From NCBI GenBank assembly GCA_018065765.1, contig JAGHSR010000087.1, positions 1 to 14,083 on the forward strand: DNA of 14,083 bases, in the 5' to 3' direction. The DNA comes from Candidatus Colicola coprequi. GTDB taxonomy: Bacteria; Bacteroidota; Bacteroidia; Bacteroidales; Paludibacteraceae. Each line of letters starts with the position of its first letter. Position 1 is the stretch's first letter. Made by a program: the position numbers and the translations under genes. Shown in pieces: positions 6,789 to 13,080 of this stretch. The notes under the pieces are model-generated. The model saw nothing but the letters and a program-made list of their open reading frames with translations. It had not been told where the DNA came from and did no database searches.

Positions 6789-7781
6789 ATGGATATCAAT
6801 CGAGAAATAGGGAAACTGGATTGGAGCAAAGAGCCCAAGGGGCTGTATGAGCCCATCGCTTATACCCTCTCTGCCGGTGGCAAAAGACTAAGACCGACAC
6901 TGGCTCTGTTGGGGGCTGAATGCGAAATGCGAAATGCAGAATGCAAAATGCAGAATGCAGAATGCAGAATGCAAAATGCAGAATGCAAAATGCAAAATGC
7001 TGAATGCAAGATGGAGGATGTGGTGCAAGTGGCATTGGCACTGGAGGTGTTTCACAACTTCACCTTGCTGCACGATGATGTGATGGATAAGGCTGAGGTT
7101 CGTCGAGGCCGCGCCACCGTGCATGTCCGCTGGAACGAGAATACAGCCATCCTGTCCGGAGACCAGATGCTGATAGAAGCATACAAACTGCTAAGCGGCA
7201 TACAAGCAGACAAACTGCCAACCGTGCTGCGGCTATTCAACAAGATGGCAACCGAAATCTGCGAGGGACAGCAGTACGATATGGACTATGAGTTGCGCGA
7301 AGATGTGAGCATAGAGGAATACATGAAGATGATTCGCCTAAAAACGTCCGTATTGCTGGCAACAGCGCTACAAATAGGAGCTTATATGGCAGGAGCGAAT
7401 GAGGATAGGCAACATGCGTTGTACGAATATGGGATTGCTTTGGGGATGGCGTTTCAACTGCAAGACGACTATCTGGACTGTTACGGGGATGAGGCAACTT
7501 TTGGCAAAGCCATAGGCGGAGATATACGTGAAGGAAAGAAGACGTTCATGCTCCTGATGGCTAAGCAGTTGGCTAATGCCGAACAGTTGAAGGAATTGGA
7601 GAGCCGGAATTATGAGCGCGTGATAGCCGTGTATGACCAATTGGGCATAGACGGAAAAGCACAGCAGAAGATAAGCGAATACACCTCACAGGCTTTGGAA
7701 TGGTTGGGAAAAGTGCCCCAAAACGAAGCCACGCAACAGTTGAGAACGATGGCGGAGAAGTTGTTAAAACGAGAGAGGTAA
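6789..7781 (+). CDS. Trans-polyprenyl diphosphate synthase with an in-frame repeat insertion
   Basis: The enzyme condenses isopentenyl diphosphate with an allylic primer. The 330 residues carry GGKRLRP (30-36), the first Asp-rich motif DDVMD (96-100) with RRGR (105-108), LSGDQMLIEA (122-131), Lys185-Thr186 and FQLQDDYLD (222-230) holding the second Asp-rich motif. Phe91, five residues before the first motif, is aromatic, which in this family tends to limit chain length, so FPP or GGPP is a likelier product than a long quinone tail; this is inference. The oddity is residues 44-75: about 30 residues of a repeated heptapeptide (AECKMQN-like) encoded by a 7-bp DNA array where relatives have a short loop. 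All catalytic motifs and the frame survive. I chose ATG 6789, 12 nt after the ddl stop; TTG 6777 is also in frame. Confidence 0.92.
   Translation: MDINREIGKLDWSKEPKGLYEPIAYTLSAGGKRLRPTLALLGAECEMRNAECKMQNAECRMQNAECKMQNAECKMEDVVQVALALEVFHNFTLLHDDVMDKAEVRRGRATVHVRWNENTAILSGDQMLIEAYKLLSGIQADKLPTVLRLFNKMATEICEGQQYDMDYELREDVSIEEYMKMIRLKTSVLLATALQIGAYMAGANEDRQHALYEYGIALGMAFQLQDDYLDCYGDEATFGKAIGGDIREGKKTFMLLMAKQLANAEQLKELESRNYERVIAVYDQLGIDGKAQQKISEYTSQALEWLGKVPQNEATQQLRTMAEKLLKRER
6918..7008 (+). repeat. 7-bp tandem repeat array RAATGCR, 13 units, inside the prenyl synthase gene
   Basis: Read in 7-mers from 6918, thirteen consecutive units are GAATGCA or AAATGCA with only three single-base variants (two ending in G, one in T). 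Two more degenerate units (AGATGGA, GGATGTG) may continue to about 7022. The unit contains no stop on either strand in any phase. Since 7 and 3 share no factor, every forward frame reads the same seven-residue cycle (E-C-K-M-Q-N-A). It is the same family as the array at 7823-7934. Short heptanucleotide arrays are known from filamentous cyanobacteria (STRR sequences); this resembles them in kind. Confidence 0.97.
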
Positions 7782-7796
7782 AGACCCTATCCCCGA

Positions 7797-7819
7797 CCCT
7801 TTCCCTCATAGGGCAAGGG
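7797..7819. repeat. REP-like palindrome before the second heptamer array
   Basis: CCCTTTCCCT (7797-7806) pairs with AGGGCAAGGG (7810-7819) around a 3-nt CAT loop: ten positions with one T/C mismatch. It lies 15 nt after the prenyl synthase stop and only 3 nt before the heptamer array. The C-rich stretch before it (7784-7800, ACCCTATCCCCGACCCT) gives the look of the repetitive extragenic palindromes scattered in many genomes. It could also act as a transcript 3' hairpin, although no T-run follows. Confidence 0.6.
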
Positions 7820-7822
7820 AGG

Positions 7823-7934
7823 GAATGCAAAATGCAGAATGCAGAATGCGAAATGCAGAATGCAGAATACAAAATGCAGAATGCAAAATGCAAAATGCAG
7901 AATACAAAATGCGAAATGCAAAATTCAAAATTCA
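7823..7934 (+). repeat. 7-bp tandem repeat array RAATGCR, 16 units, in the leader of the next gene
   Basis: Sixteen consecutive 7-mers run from 7823: mostly GAATGCA or AAATGCA, two GAATACA, two with a final G, and two AAATTCA at the 3' end. It is in the same orientation as the array at 6918-7008. It contains twelve ATG triplets spread over all three frames and ends 6 nt before the ATG of the next gene. Three of these ATGs (7839, 7860, 7881) are in frame with that gene with no stop between, so the array could give N-terminally extended products. Confidence 0.97.
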
Positions 7935-7940
7935 AAAGTT

Positions 7941-8702
7941 ATGCCGTACAGAAGATTACCAAACACTGATCAAGCGCGACTGAGTGCATTGCAACGAGCT
8001 GTGCAGGCTGCCAGTGAGGCAGACTTTATGGAACAAGTGATTTCGTATCACACCTTAAACGATGCACAAAAGTTCCTGATGCAGTTTGAGACGCAGGTGT
8101 CGCAGTATCACGATAATTTCCGCAGTAAGGTGTCTGCCAATAAGCAGTATCGGCACAATGTGCAGAACGCCCGCATGTACATTTCACACTTTATCCAAGT
8201 GCTGAATTTGGCAGTGATACGCGGTGAGATAAAAAAAGAGCACAAGGAGTTGTACAAATTAGACCCCAACAACCATATATTGCCGGATTTGAGTAGCGAA
8301 GAGGATTTGATTGTGTGGGGACAAAACATCATTGATGGCGAGCAGGAACGTGTGCGCATGGGAGGATTTCCGATATACAATCCTACGATCAACAAGGTGA
8401 AGGTGTATTATGATATTTTTAAGGAGCATCAGGTGAATCAAAGTATGCACAAGAAAACGACCAATCGTGTGTATGAGAACTTGGAAGTGCTACGCAAAGA
8501 GGCAGATGCCATCATCTTGAAGATATGGAATCAGGTAGAAGAGTTCTACAAAGACCAACTGCCCTATGCCCGTCTAAGGAATTGCCAGCGGTACGGACTG
8601 ATATACTACTACCGCAACGGAGAAGCGCGTCTCACACCGGAGACGGACAAAAAGATAGAACAGCAAAAAGCCAGAGAGAAAGTGTTGGATTTAGGGATAT
8701 AA
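7941..8702 (+). CDS. Conserved hypothetical protein, helical, cytosolic
   Basis: I recognise this only as resembling Bacteroidetes proteins of unknown function that start PYRRLPNTD; I cannot assign a role. The 253 residues have no signal peptide or membrane segment and are rich in charged residues, Gln and Tyr, with long predicted helices. Notable strings are YISHFIQVLNLAVIRGEI (80-97), VWGQNIIDGEQERV (125-138), a GGFPIYNPTI turn (141-150) and IILKIWNQVEEFYKD (191-205). I chose the ATG at 7941. The open frame extends back to 7839, but only through the heptamer array, giving a low-complexity AKCKMQN-type extension. No promoter box is visible, so it is probably read through from ddl and the prenyl synthase. 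It converges with the next gene, 14 nt apart. Confidence 0.8.
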   Translation: MPYRRLPNTDQARLSALQRAVQAASEADFMEQVISYHTLNDAQKFLMQFETQVSQYHDNFRSKVSANKQYRHNVQNARMYISHFIQVLNLAVIRGEIKKEHKELYKLDPNNHILPDLSSEEDLIVWGQNIIDGEQERVRMGGFPIYNPTINKVKVYYDIFKEHQVNQSMHKKTTNRVYENLEVLRKEADAIILKIWNQVEEFYKDQLPYARLRNCQRYGLIYYYRNGEARLTPETDKKIEQQKAREKVLDLGI

Positions 8703-8716
8703 ATCTTTGCTATTGC

Positions 8717-9316
8717 TTAGATAATCTGGTCGGGGGAAACGACATGGTTCATGCGAATATCGTGCCATGAATGCGGGATGTTCTCATGCAGTTGCGATGA
8801 GTAGCAGACTCCGACCTTGAATGAACGACGATAGCGGCGCAGGAAACGGTCGTAATAACCACCTCCTCGTCCCAAGCGATACAGATTCTTATCGAACGCT
8901 ACGCCGGGAACCAGAATCAAATCGATCTTACCTTTGTAAGCCTCTGCGGGAGGTTCAGGCACGCCATAGCGACCTTTTTTGAGTTCGGTATCTCGGTGCA
9001 CAATGCGTACTTCCATCTTGTGATCAGCCAGTGTGGCGGGGAGAAGAAACGTTTTCTCACCATCGTACTTGCTGACGAGAGAACGCAAGTCCACTTCGTT
9101 TTGAATAGGGTAGTAGAGCATGACGACTTTGGCATCCTGGAAGTGGCGCATGGATTCTATACGAGCAACGATCTTGTGCGATTCTTCCTTGACCTGTTCG
9201 GGTGTTAAGATACGGCGCTTCTGCTCATCGAGACCACGAAGTTGAGACTTGGCATAGTTCATCTGTTCCCAAGGGAGATGTTGTTTAAGATCGCGAATTT
9301 GACTATCAAAAAGCAT
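8717..9316 (-). CDS. 5-formyltetrahydrofolate cyclo-ligase
   Basis: The enzyme (methenyl-THF synthetase; ygfA/fau in E. coli) uses ATP to convert 5-formyl-THF to 5,10-methenyl-THF in the cytosol, returning a stored folate to one-carbon metabolism. The 199 residues show KSQLRG near the N-terminus, the folate-side NEVDL (73-77), ILVPGVAFD (134-142) and the phosphate-binding RLGRGGGYYDRFL (147-159), and end in a typical HVVSPDQII. I start at the ATG at 9316, about 40 nt behind a good promoter. Met19 (ATG at 9262) would give 181 residues, closer to the usual family length, and is a real alternative. The open frame extends to 9472, but that would cross the promoter and an AT-rich spacer. It is divergent from the DUF6242 gene. 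Confidence 0.93.
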   Translation of the reverse strand: MLFDSQIRDLKQHLPWEQMNYAKSQLRGLDEQKRRILTPEQVKEESHKIVARIESMRHFQDAKVVMLYYPIQNEVDLRSLVSKYDGEKTFLLPATLADHKMEVRIVHRDTELKKGRYGVPEPPAEAYKGKIDLILVPGVAFDKNLYRLGRGGGYYDRFLRRYRRSFKVGVCYSSQLHENIPHSWHDIRMNHVVSPDQII

Positions 9317-9361
9317 GATAAATTGAAACTTTAGATTTAGATTGATTTTGATTTGTGACGA

Positions 9362-9392
9362 CAAAATTACAACTTTTTTTGAATATAGACAA
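9362..9392 (-). promoter_or_regulatory. Bacteroidetes-type promoter for the cyclo-ligase gene
   Basis: On the minus strand, TAATTTTG (9369 down to 9362) matches TAnnTTTG exactly, and a TTG (9392-9390) lies 20 nt upstream, the same spacing as in the ddl promoter. Transcription would begin near 9355. For the divergent DUF6242 gene on the plus strand, only imperfect boxes such as TGATTTTG (9343-9350) are visible in this 115-nt spacer. Confidence 0.7.
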
Positions 9393-9431
9393 GAATAAAT
9401 AAAAAAATCGACCATTAAGGACGAAACATCT

Positions 9432-10553
9432 ATGAAAAAACTAACCGGTTTAGCACTTTTAGTGATTATCATAAGCCTCGCAGCATGTAAATCAGAGACA
9501 TCGCGTGTACTCCGTTCGGACGCAACGATAGCGTCATTTTCATTGCAAAAAAACGATAGTTTTCCCGGACTGGCAGAGGCGGTCTATAAGGTGGAACAAT
9601 TGAGCGACACGGGTCGGATTCGTTTGACAGACTCGATTCGTTTTGGTACACCCATAGACAGCGTTGTGCCGAAGGTGACGTTCACAACGACCGTCGCCGG
9701 TGCGGTGTATTATATAGCGGGCGACATGGTGACGCACACCGGTAACGATACGCTCAATTTTGAGCAGTCGCCCGTTTATCTAAGGGTGTATTCCGAGGAT
9801 AGAAAGAACGAAAAGTGGTATCGAATAGAGACTTTTGTGCACAAAGTAGATCCCGACTTGTTTGTGGTACAGCGTCTAACGAAACAGATTTGTCCTGCTA
9901 CTCCGGCAGAACAGATGGCTTTTTGTCAGAATGACACATTCTATTTTGTGACCGATGACGGTTTTGTTCGCCAGCAGTACTATTCGTTGGACGGGGTACA
10001 ATGGACAGCAGTTGGTAGTGTTCCGACTAATCAGAAGCCGGCATTGGATAACACTTTGGTCGCCAATGAGGATGAATTGCCTATATCAGGATACGCGTGG
10101 GCAAGTTTTCCATCTGCATCCAATCGTGAGCATGACTTGTATGTCGGTGGGTACAACGAAAAAGGAAAAATGCTTGCCACCCGATGGAGCGTAGAGCGTT
10201 ATATGCAAGGTGGTGAGAAACGTCATCGTGTCGTGAATCTGAGTGATGAATCATCCTTTGCGGCTCTTGCTGATGCTGCGATGGTGCACTATGGCGACAA
10301 GTTGTATCTGTTCGGCGGAGTAGATGAGAATATGAATATTGTCGATTCGGTTCGGTGTTCCGTAGATGAAGGCATGAATTGGACGGGGGTGGATACAACG
10401 CACATGAATTTGTCGAAGGAGTTGAGGACACGGTATCGCATGTCAGCGTTTGTGCATGATAATAATATCTACTTGGTAGGCGGTCAATCGCGTACGGAGG
10501 TGTTCACCGATGTGTATCGAATCCGTCTTAATTCGATAGATTGGGAAAAATAA
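9432..10553 (+). CDS. DUF6242-type lipoprotein with kelch-like repeats
   Basis: The 373-residue protein begins with a lipoprotein signal peptide: MKKLTG, a hydrophobic core, and the lipobox SLAAC with Cys19 as the lipidated residue. Residues about 28-140 resemble the N-terminal beta-sandwich of DUF6242 proteins (SDATIASFSL, LRVYSEDRKNEKWYRI). The rest reads as a partial beta-propeller with kelch-like blades, clearest at DKLYLFGG (289-296) followed by a Trp at 317, and NNIYLVGG (344-351) followed by DVYRIRL. Similar lipoproteins are common in Bacteroidales, their function unknown, presumably at the cell envelope facing the periplasm or outside. The gene is divergent from the cyclo-ligase and ends 13 nt before ispH, so the two are probably co-transcribed. 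Confidence 0.85.
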   Translation: MKKLTGLALLVIIISLAACKSETSRVLRSDATIASFSLQKNDSFPGLAEAVYKVEQLSDTGRIRLTDSIRFGTPIDSVVPKVTFTTTVAGAVYYIAGDMVTHTGNDTLNFEQSPVYLRVYSEDRKNEKWYRIETFVHKVDPDLFVVQRLTKQICPATPAEQMAFCQNDTFYFVTDDGFVRQQYYSLDGVQWTAVGSVPTNQKPALDNTLVANEDELPISGYAWASFPSASNREHDLYVGGYNEKGKMLATRWSVERYMQGGEKRHRVVNLSDESSFAALADAAMVHYGDKLYLFGGVDENMNIVDSVRCSVDEGMNWTGVDTTHMNLSKELRTRYRMSAFVHDNNIYLVGGQSRTEVFTDVYRIRLNSIDWEK

Positions 10554-10566
10554 GCGTGATGCGGGT

Positions 10567-11448
10567 GTGGTAGTTACCATAGACGAGCACAGTGGTTTTT
10601 GCTTCGGAGTGACGGCTGCGATAGCGGCAGCGGAGGAGCGTTTGGGGGAGGGACAGTTGTTCTGCCTTGGAGATATTGTGCACAATGGTCAGGAGGTTCA
10701 TCGGTTGGAGCAGATGGGATTGGAGACGATAGACTACGAGCAGTTGCGCGAGTTGCGCGGTGGACGAGTCCTACTGCGTGCGCATGGAGAACCCCCCAGC
10801 ACATACCACATCGCCCGCGATAACCAGATAGAAGTGATTGACGCCACATGTCCTGTGGTGAAGAAGTTGCAGGAGCGCATTCGTCGTTGCTACGAGCAGA
10901 TGGTGGCAAGAGGAGAAGCGGCGCAGATACTGATTTATGGCAAAGTGGGGCATGCGGAAGTAATCGGTTTGCAGGGGCAAACATCCAATACAGCTATAGT
11001 GATAGAAAGCGAAAAAGACCTCGACAAGGTGGATTGGACACGTCCAATCTATTTGTTTTCGCAAACGACAATGTCGGTGGATGCGTTTCACGCGATGGTA
11101 GAGCAGATAGAAAAGCACGTAGCGAAGGGTGTGAAGTTTGAGTGGCACGACACCATCTGCCGCAATGTAGCCAATCGTGTGGCACAATTACGTGCCTTTG
11201 CGCGCGAGCAGGATTTAGTCATATTTGTTGGCGGCAAGAAATCGAGTAATGCAAAGGTGCTGTATCACCACTGTTGTGAGGCGAATGCCAATACTCTATT
11301 TGTGGAGAGCAGTCAGGATCCTTGTTTAGCAGAAGAGTTGCAAAAAAGAAAGTCGGAACTGTGTCGTCCCGACTTTCGTATAGGTATTTGCGGAGCTACC
11401 TCTACGCCGTTGTGGCTAATGCAGCAGGTAGCGAAGGCGTTAGAATAA
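10567..11448 (+). CDS. ispH: 4-hydroxy-3-methylbut-2-enyl diphosphate reductase
   Basis: IspH performs the last step of the MEP pathway, reducing HMBPP to isopentenyl and dimethylallyl diphosphate with a [4Fe-4S] cluster. All key residues are in place in 293 residues: cluster cysteines Cys12 (SGFCFGV), Cys95 (DATCPVV) and Cys198 (DTICRNVANR); diphosphate-binding His39, His73 and His129; Glu131 for proton delivery; Thr168; and GGKKSSNAK (222-230) and ATSTP (277-281). The start is a GTG at 10567, which gives the normal N-terminus; the nearby ATG at 10559 is out of frame and runs into a stop. It supplies substrate to the prenyl synthase encoded 2.8 kb upstream. Its last 9 nt overlap the convergent outer-membrane gene. 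Confidence 0.96.
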   Translation: MVVTIDEHSGFCFGVTAAIAAAEERLGEGQLFCLGDIVHNGQEVHRLEQMGLETIDYEQLRELRGGRVLLRAHGEPPSTYHIARDNQIEVIDATCPVVKKLQERIRRCYEQMVARGEAAQILIYGKVGHAEVIGLQGQTSNTAIVIESEKDLDKVDWTRPIYLFSQTTMSVDAFHAMVEQIEKHVAKGVKFEWHDTICRNVANRVAQLRAFAREQDLVIFVGGKKSSNAKVLYHHCCEANANTLFVESSQDPCLAEELQKRKSELCRPDFRIGICGATSTPLWLMQQVAKALE

Positions 11449-12912
11449 ATATCCCATTTTGATATAGAAATTAGCAGCCTTGTTGTTGTCCTGTTTGTCG
11501 AAAGGCATTGCCCAATCGGCGGATAGGACGAAGTTTTCGTTCATACCCACTTTGAGACCCACGCCCGCAGTCATGTGTGGACGGTAGATGGCTTTGTTGT
11601 CAAAATCGAAGAATTTATCTACTTGGGCTTTGTCAGCATCGGACATGCGGCTCATGATTTGAGTTTTGTCCAATGTATAAGGTTGGGTGACTTCGGCGAG
11701 GTCGAAGAAGGGGTTGATGCCAACAAAAAAGTGTTGTCGTCCGATGTCGAAGTTAACCACGCGGAAGCGGAACTCGATATTAGCAAATGCAAAACCGTTG
11801 GCAAGGATACGGTTCGCCATCATACCGCGAACGGAGTTGCCTCCACCCAGTCCTTCGTAGTAAACGCGTTGAATGAAGAGGGTGTTCATGTAGTTGTTCA
11901 TGTAGAAAGGACTCTTGCCGGCAATGAGGTTTTGTGTACCGAGTCGGTACGCAAACGTGATATTGCTAAAGCAGCGTGCGTTGCTATGCCAAACAGGCAC
12001 GTAGTGCCGGAAGGTGAAGTTGAGTTGCAGGTGGTTGTAACCCGCCTCGGCTTGGTTGCCATAGGTGGTGCTATTGAAGGCAGCCGAGTAGGTGAGGAAC
12101 AGGTCGGTGTAAATACCGCGATTGGGACCTTGGCGTTTATCGCGTGTGTCAAAGGATATACCTGCACGAGCGTAGGGATGCCAGCCGCCTTTGGATTCGG
12201 CAGGGTCGATTAGTCCCCAGTCCTTGTATTTGGAATAGAGCCCTTGTACTGCGGGGTCGAGGGCTTTTTGCTCGTAGTGCTCCTTAGAATCGTCGTAGGT
12301 GTTTTTACCATTGAGCATAGAGATGTTGCAGATGTCGATGAGATAGCCGAGTACACCGAAACCGGCATTCCACTTGAGTCCCTTGTAGATGGTGCCTTCT
12401 ATGTCCGCAGCAAAACGGATAAGGTCTCGTTTGTACTTGTAGAAGACGCGGCTTTGGTACTCAGCCGGATTGGACATTTTCTCTGTGTTTTTGTTCCAAA
12501 CCGCCCAGTCGCTTTGGTAGAGGGATTGGTAGCCATTGAAACCATAGAAGTCGCACATGGCATCGGGTAGGTAGGTGGCATCGAGGGTGAGGCGATGGTT
12601 GGGGATAAGGTATTTGCTGTCGTAGTTGAGGCGGAAAATGCCGTGGTGCTTGGTGGTGTAAGCCCCCTCAAAATAGATAGAGTGAATGTATTCGGGATAC
12701 TGACTGCCGTCACCATAGAAATAGACGTTGGTGAGAATACCGCCTTGGAAACCGTAGTCTGCATCGTAGGCTACGGAAGGAAGAATACCGAAGTTCCAGC
12801 CCGTTTTGATCTTGTTTCCCAATGAATCAACCTCTTGTTTTTTCTCCTTGCGGGCATAGATGCAAGGTGCTCCGATTAGGGCACATAAGCAAAAAATCAA
12901 CAATCGTTTCAT
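11440..12912 (-). CDS. Omp85/BamA-like outer-membrane beta-barrel protein without POTRA domains
   Basis: The 490 residues begin with a Sec signal peptide (MKRLLIF..., probable cleavage after Ala20 of CIYA). A highly charged segment (RKEKKQEVDSLGNKIK) leads straight into a beta-barrel of alternating hydrophobic and aromatic strands ending in the typical C-terminal Phe (FYIKMGYLF). Two Omp85 hallmarks are visible: GISFDTRDKRQGPNRGIY (251-268) and GGGNSVRGMMANR (356-368), the latter containing the VRG of the L6 loop that reaches into the barrel. No POTRA repeats precede the barrel, so it is unlikely to be the essential BamA. Standalone D15-type barrels are frequent in Bacteroidetes; their role is not established. 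Its 5' leader contains the hairpin and repeat region at 12913-13080, and its 3' end overlaps ispH. Confidence 0.85.
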   Translation of the reverse strand: MKRLLIFCLCALIGAPCIYARKEKKQEVDSLGNKIKTGWNFGILPSVAYDADYGFQGGILTNVYFYGDGSQYPEYIHSIYFEGAYTTKHHGIFRLNYDSKYLIPNHRLTLDATYLPDAMCDFYGFNGYQSLYQSDWAVWNKNTEKMSNPAEYQSRVFYKYKRDLIRFAADIEGTIYKGLKWNAGFGVLGYLIDICNISMLNGKNTYDDSKEHYEQKALDPAVQGLYSKYKDWGLIDPAESKGGWHPYARAGISFDTRDKRQGPNRGIYTDLFLTYSAAFNSTTYGNQAEAGYNHLQLNFTFRHYVPVWHSNARCFSNITFAYRLGTQNLIAGKSPFYMNNYMNTLFIQRVYYEGLGGGNSVRGMMANRILANGFAFANIEFRFRVVNFDIGRQHFFVGINPFFDLAEVTQPYTLDKTQIMSRMSDADKAQVDKFFDFDNKAIYRPHMTAGVGLKVGMNENFVLSADWAMPFDKQDNNKAANFYIKMGYLF

Positions 12913-12950
12913 TTTAGTCGTTAGTTCGTCGTCACAAACTCCGCTAAGTG

Positions 12951-12967
12951 GTCTTGCTCTGCAAGAC
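12951..12967. repeat. Short perfect hairpin in the intergenic region
   Basis: GTCTTGC (12951-12957) and GCAAGAC (12961-12967) pair perfectly around a TCT loop. On the minus strand this lies in the likely leader of the Omp85-like gene, about 40 nt before its ATG. Confidence 0.6.
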
Positions 12968-12991
12968 GAAGCGCTCCGTTGCTCCTCCTCT

Positions 12992-13019
12992 CCAAATGAC
13001 CTCTTACGAGCTCATTTGG
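12992..13019. repeat. Long hairpin in the intergenic region
   Basis: CCAAATGACCTC (12992-13003) pairs with GAGCTCATTTGG (13008-13019) around a TTAC tetraloop: twelve positions with a single C/C mismatch. It lies between the DUF819 stop and the Omp85-like start. It could be a terminator-like 3' hairpin for the DUF819 transcript, although no T-run follows on the minus strand, or part of a repeated element. Confidence 0.65.
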
Positions 13020-13040
13020 GTGAGCCATGCGGGTAGGGAC

Positions 13041-13080
13041 AGTTGTTAGTTGTTAATTATTAGTTATTAGTATATAGTTA
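13041..13080. repeat. 7-bp tandem repeat array AGTTRTT, about 5.7 units
   Basis: Units from 13041 are AGTTGTT, AGTTGTT, AATTATT, AGTTATT, AGTATAT and a partial AGTTA. The last unit includes the TAA stop of the DUF819 gene (13078-13080, minus strand). Two degenerate units of the same kind (AGTCGTT, AGTTCGT) occur at 12916-12929, on the other side of the two hairpins. With the hairpins this accounts for most of the 165-nt gap 12913-13077, in which I see no gene and no clear promoter box. Confidence 0.8.

Noticed and set aside
6796..7124. Minus-strand frames rich in ILHFAFC repeats
   Set aside because: They arise because the repeat has no stops on either strand; they lie inside the prenyl synthase gene and lack coding character outside the repeat.
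6918..7934. Possible CRISPR array
   Set aside because: The 7-bp units are head to tail with no spacers, and there are no cas genes; these are simple tandem arrays.
7839..7940. Upstream start for the hypothetical gene at 7839
   Set aside because: The extra 34 residues are mainly the translated repeat array; the ATG at 7941 begins ordinary protein sequence. Extended forms remain possible.
9317..9472. Longer N-terminus of the cyclo-ligase from 9472
   Set aside because: It would cross the gene's own promoter and the start of the divergent lipoprotein gene, and its sequence resembles no part of the family.
11575..12213. Plus-strand frame of 212 codons inside the barrel gene
   Set aside because: It is antisense to a gene with signal peptide and Omp85 motifs; its translation is low in structure and resembles no family I know.
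12997..13050. Small plus-strand ORF of 17 codons in the right-hand gap
   Set aside because: It runs through the hairpin, has no upstream ribosome-binding context and shows no recognisable sequence.
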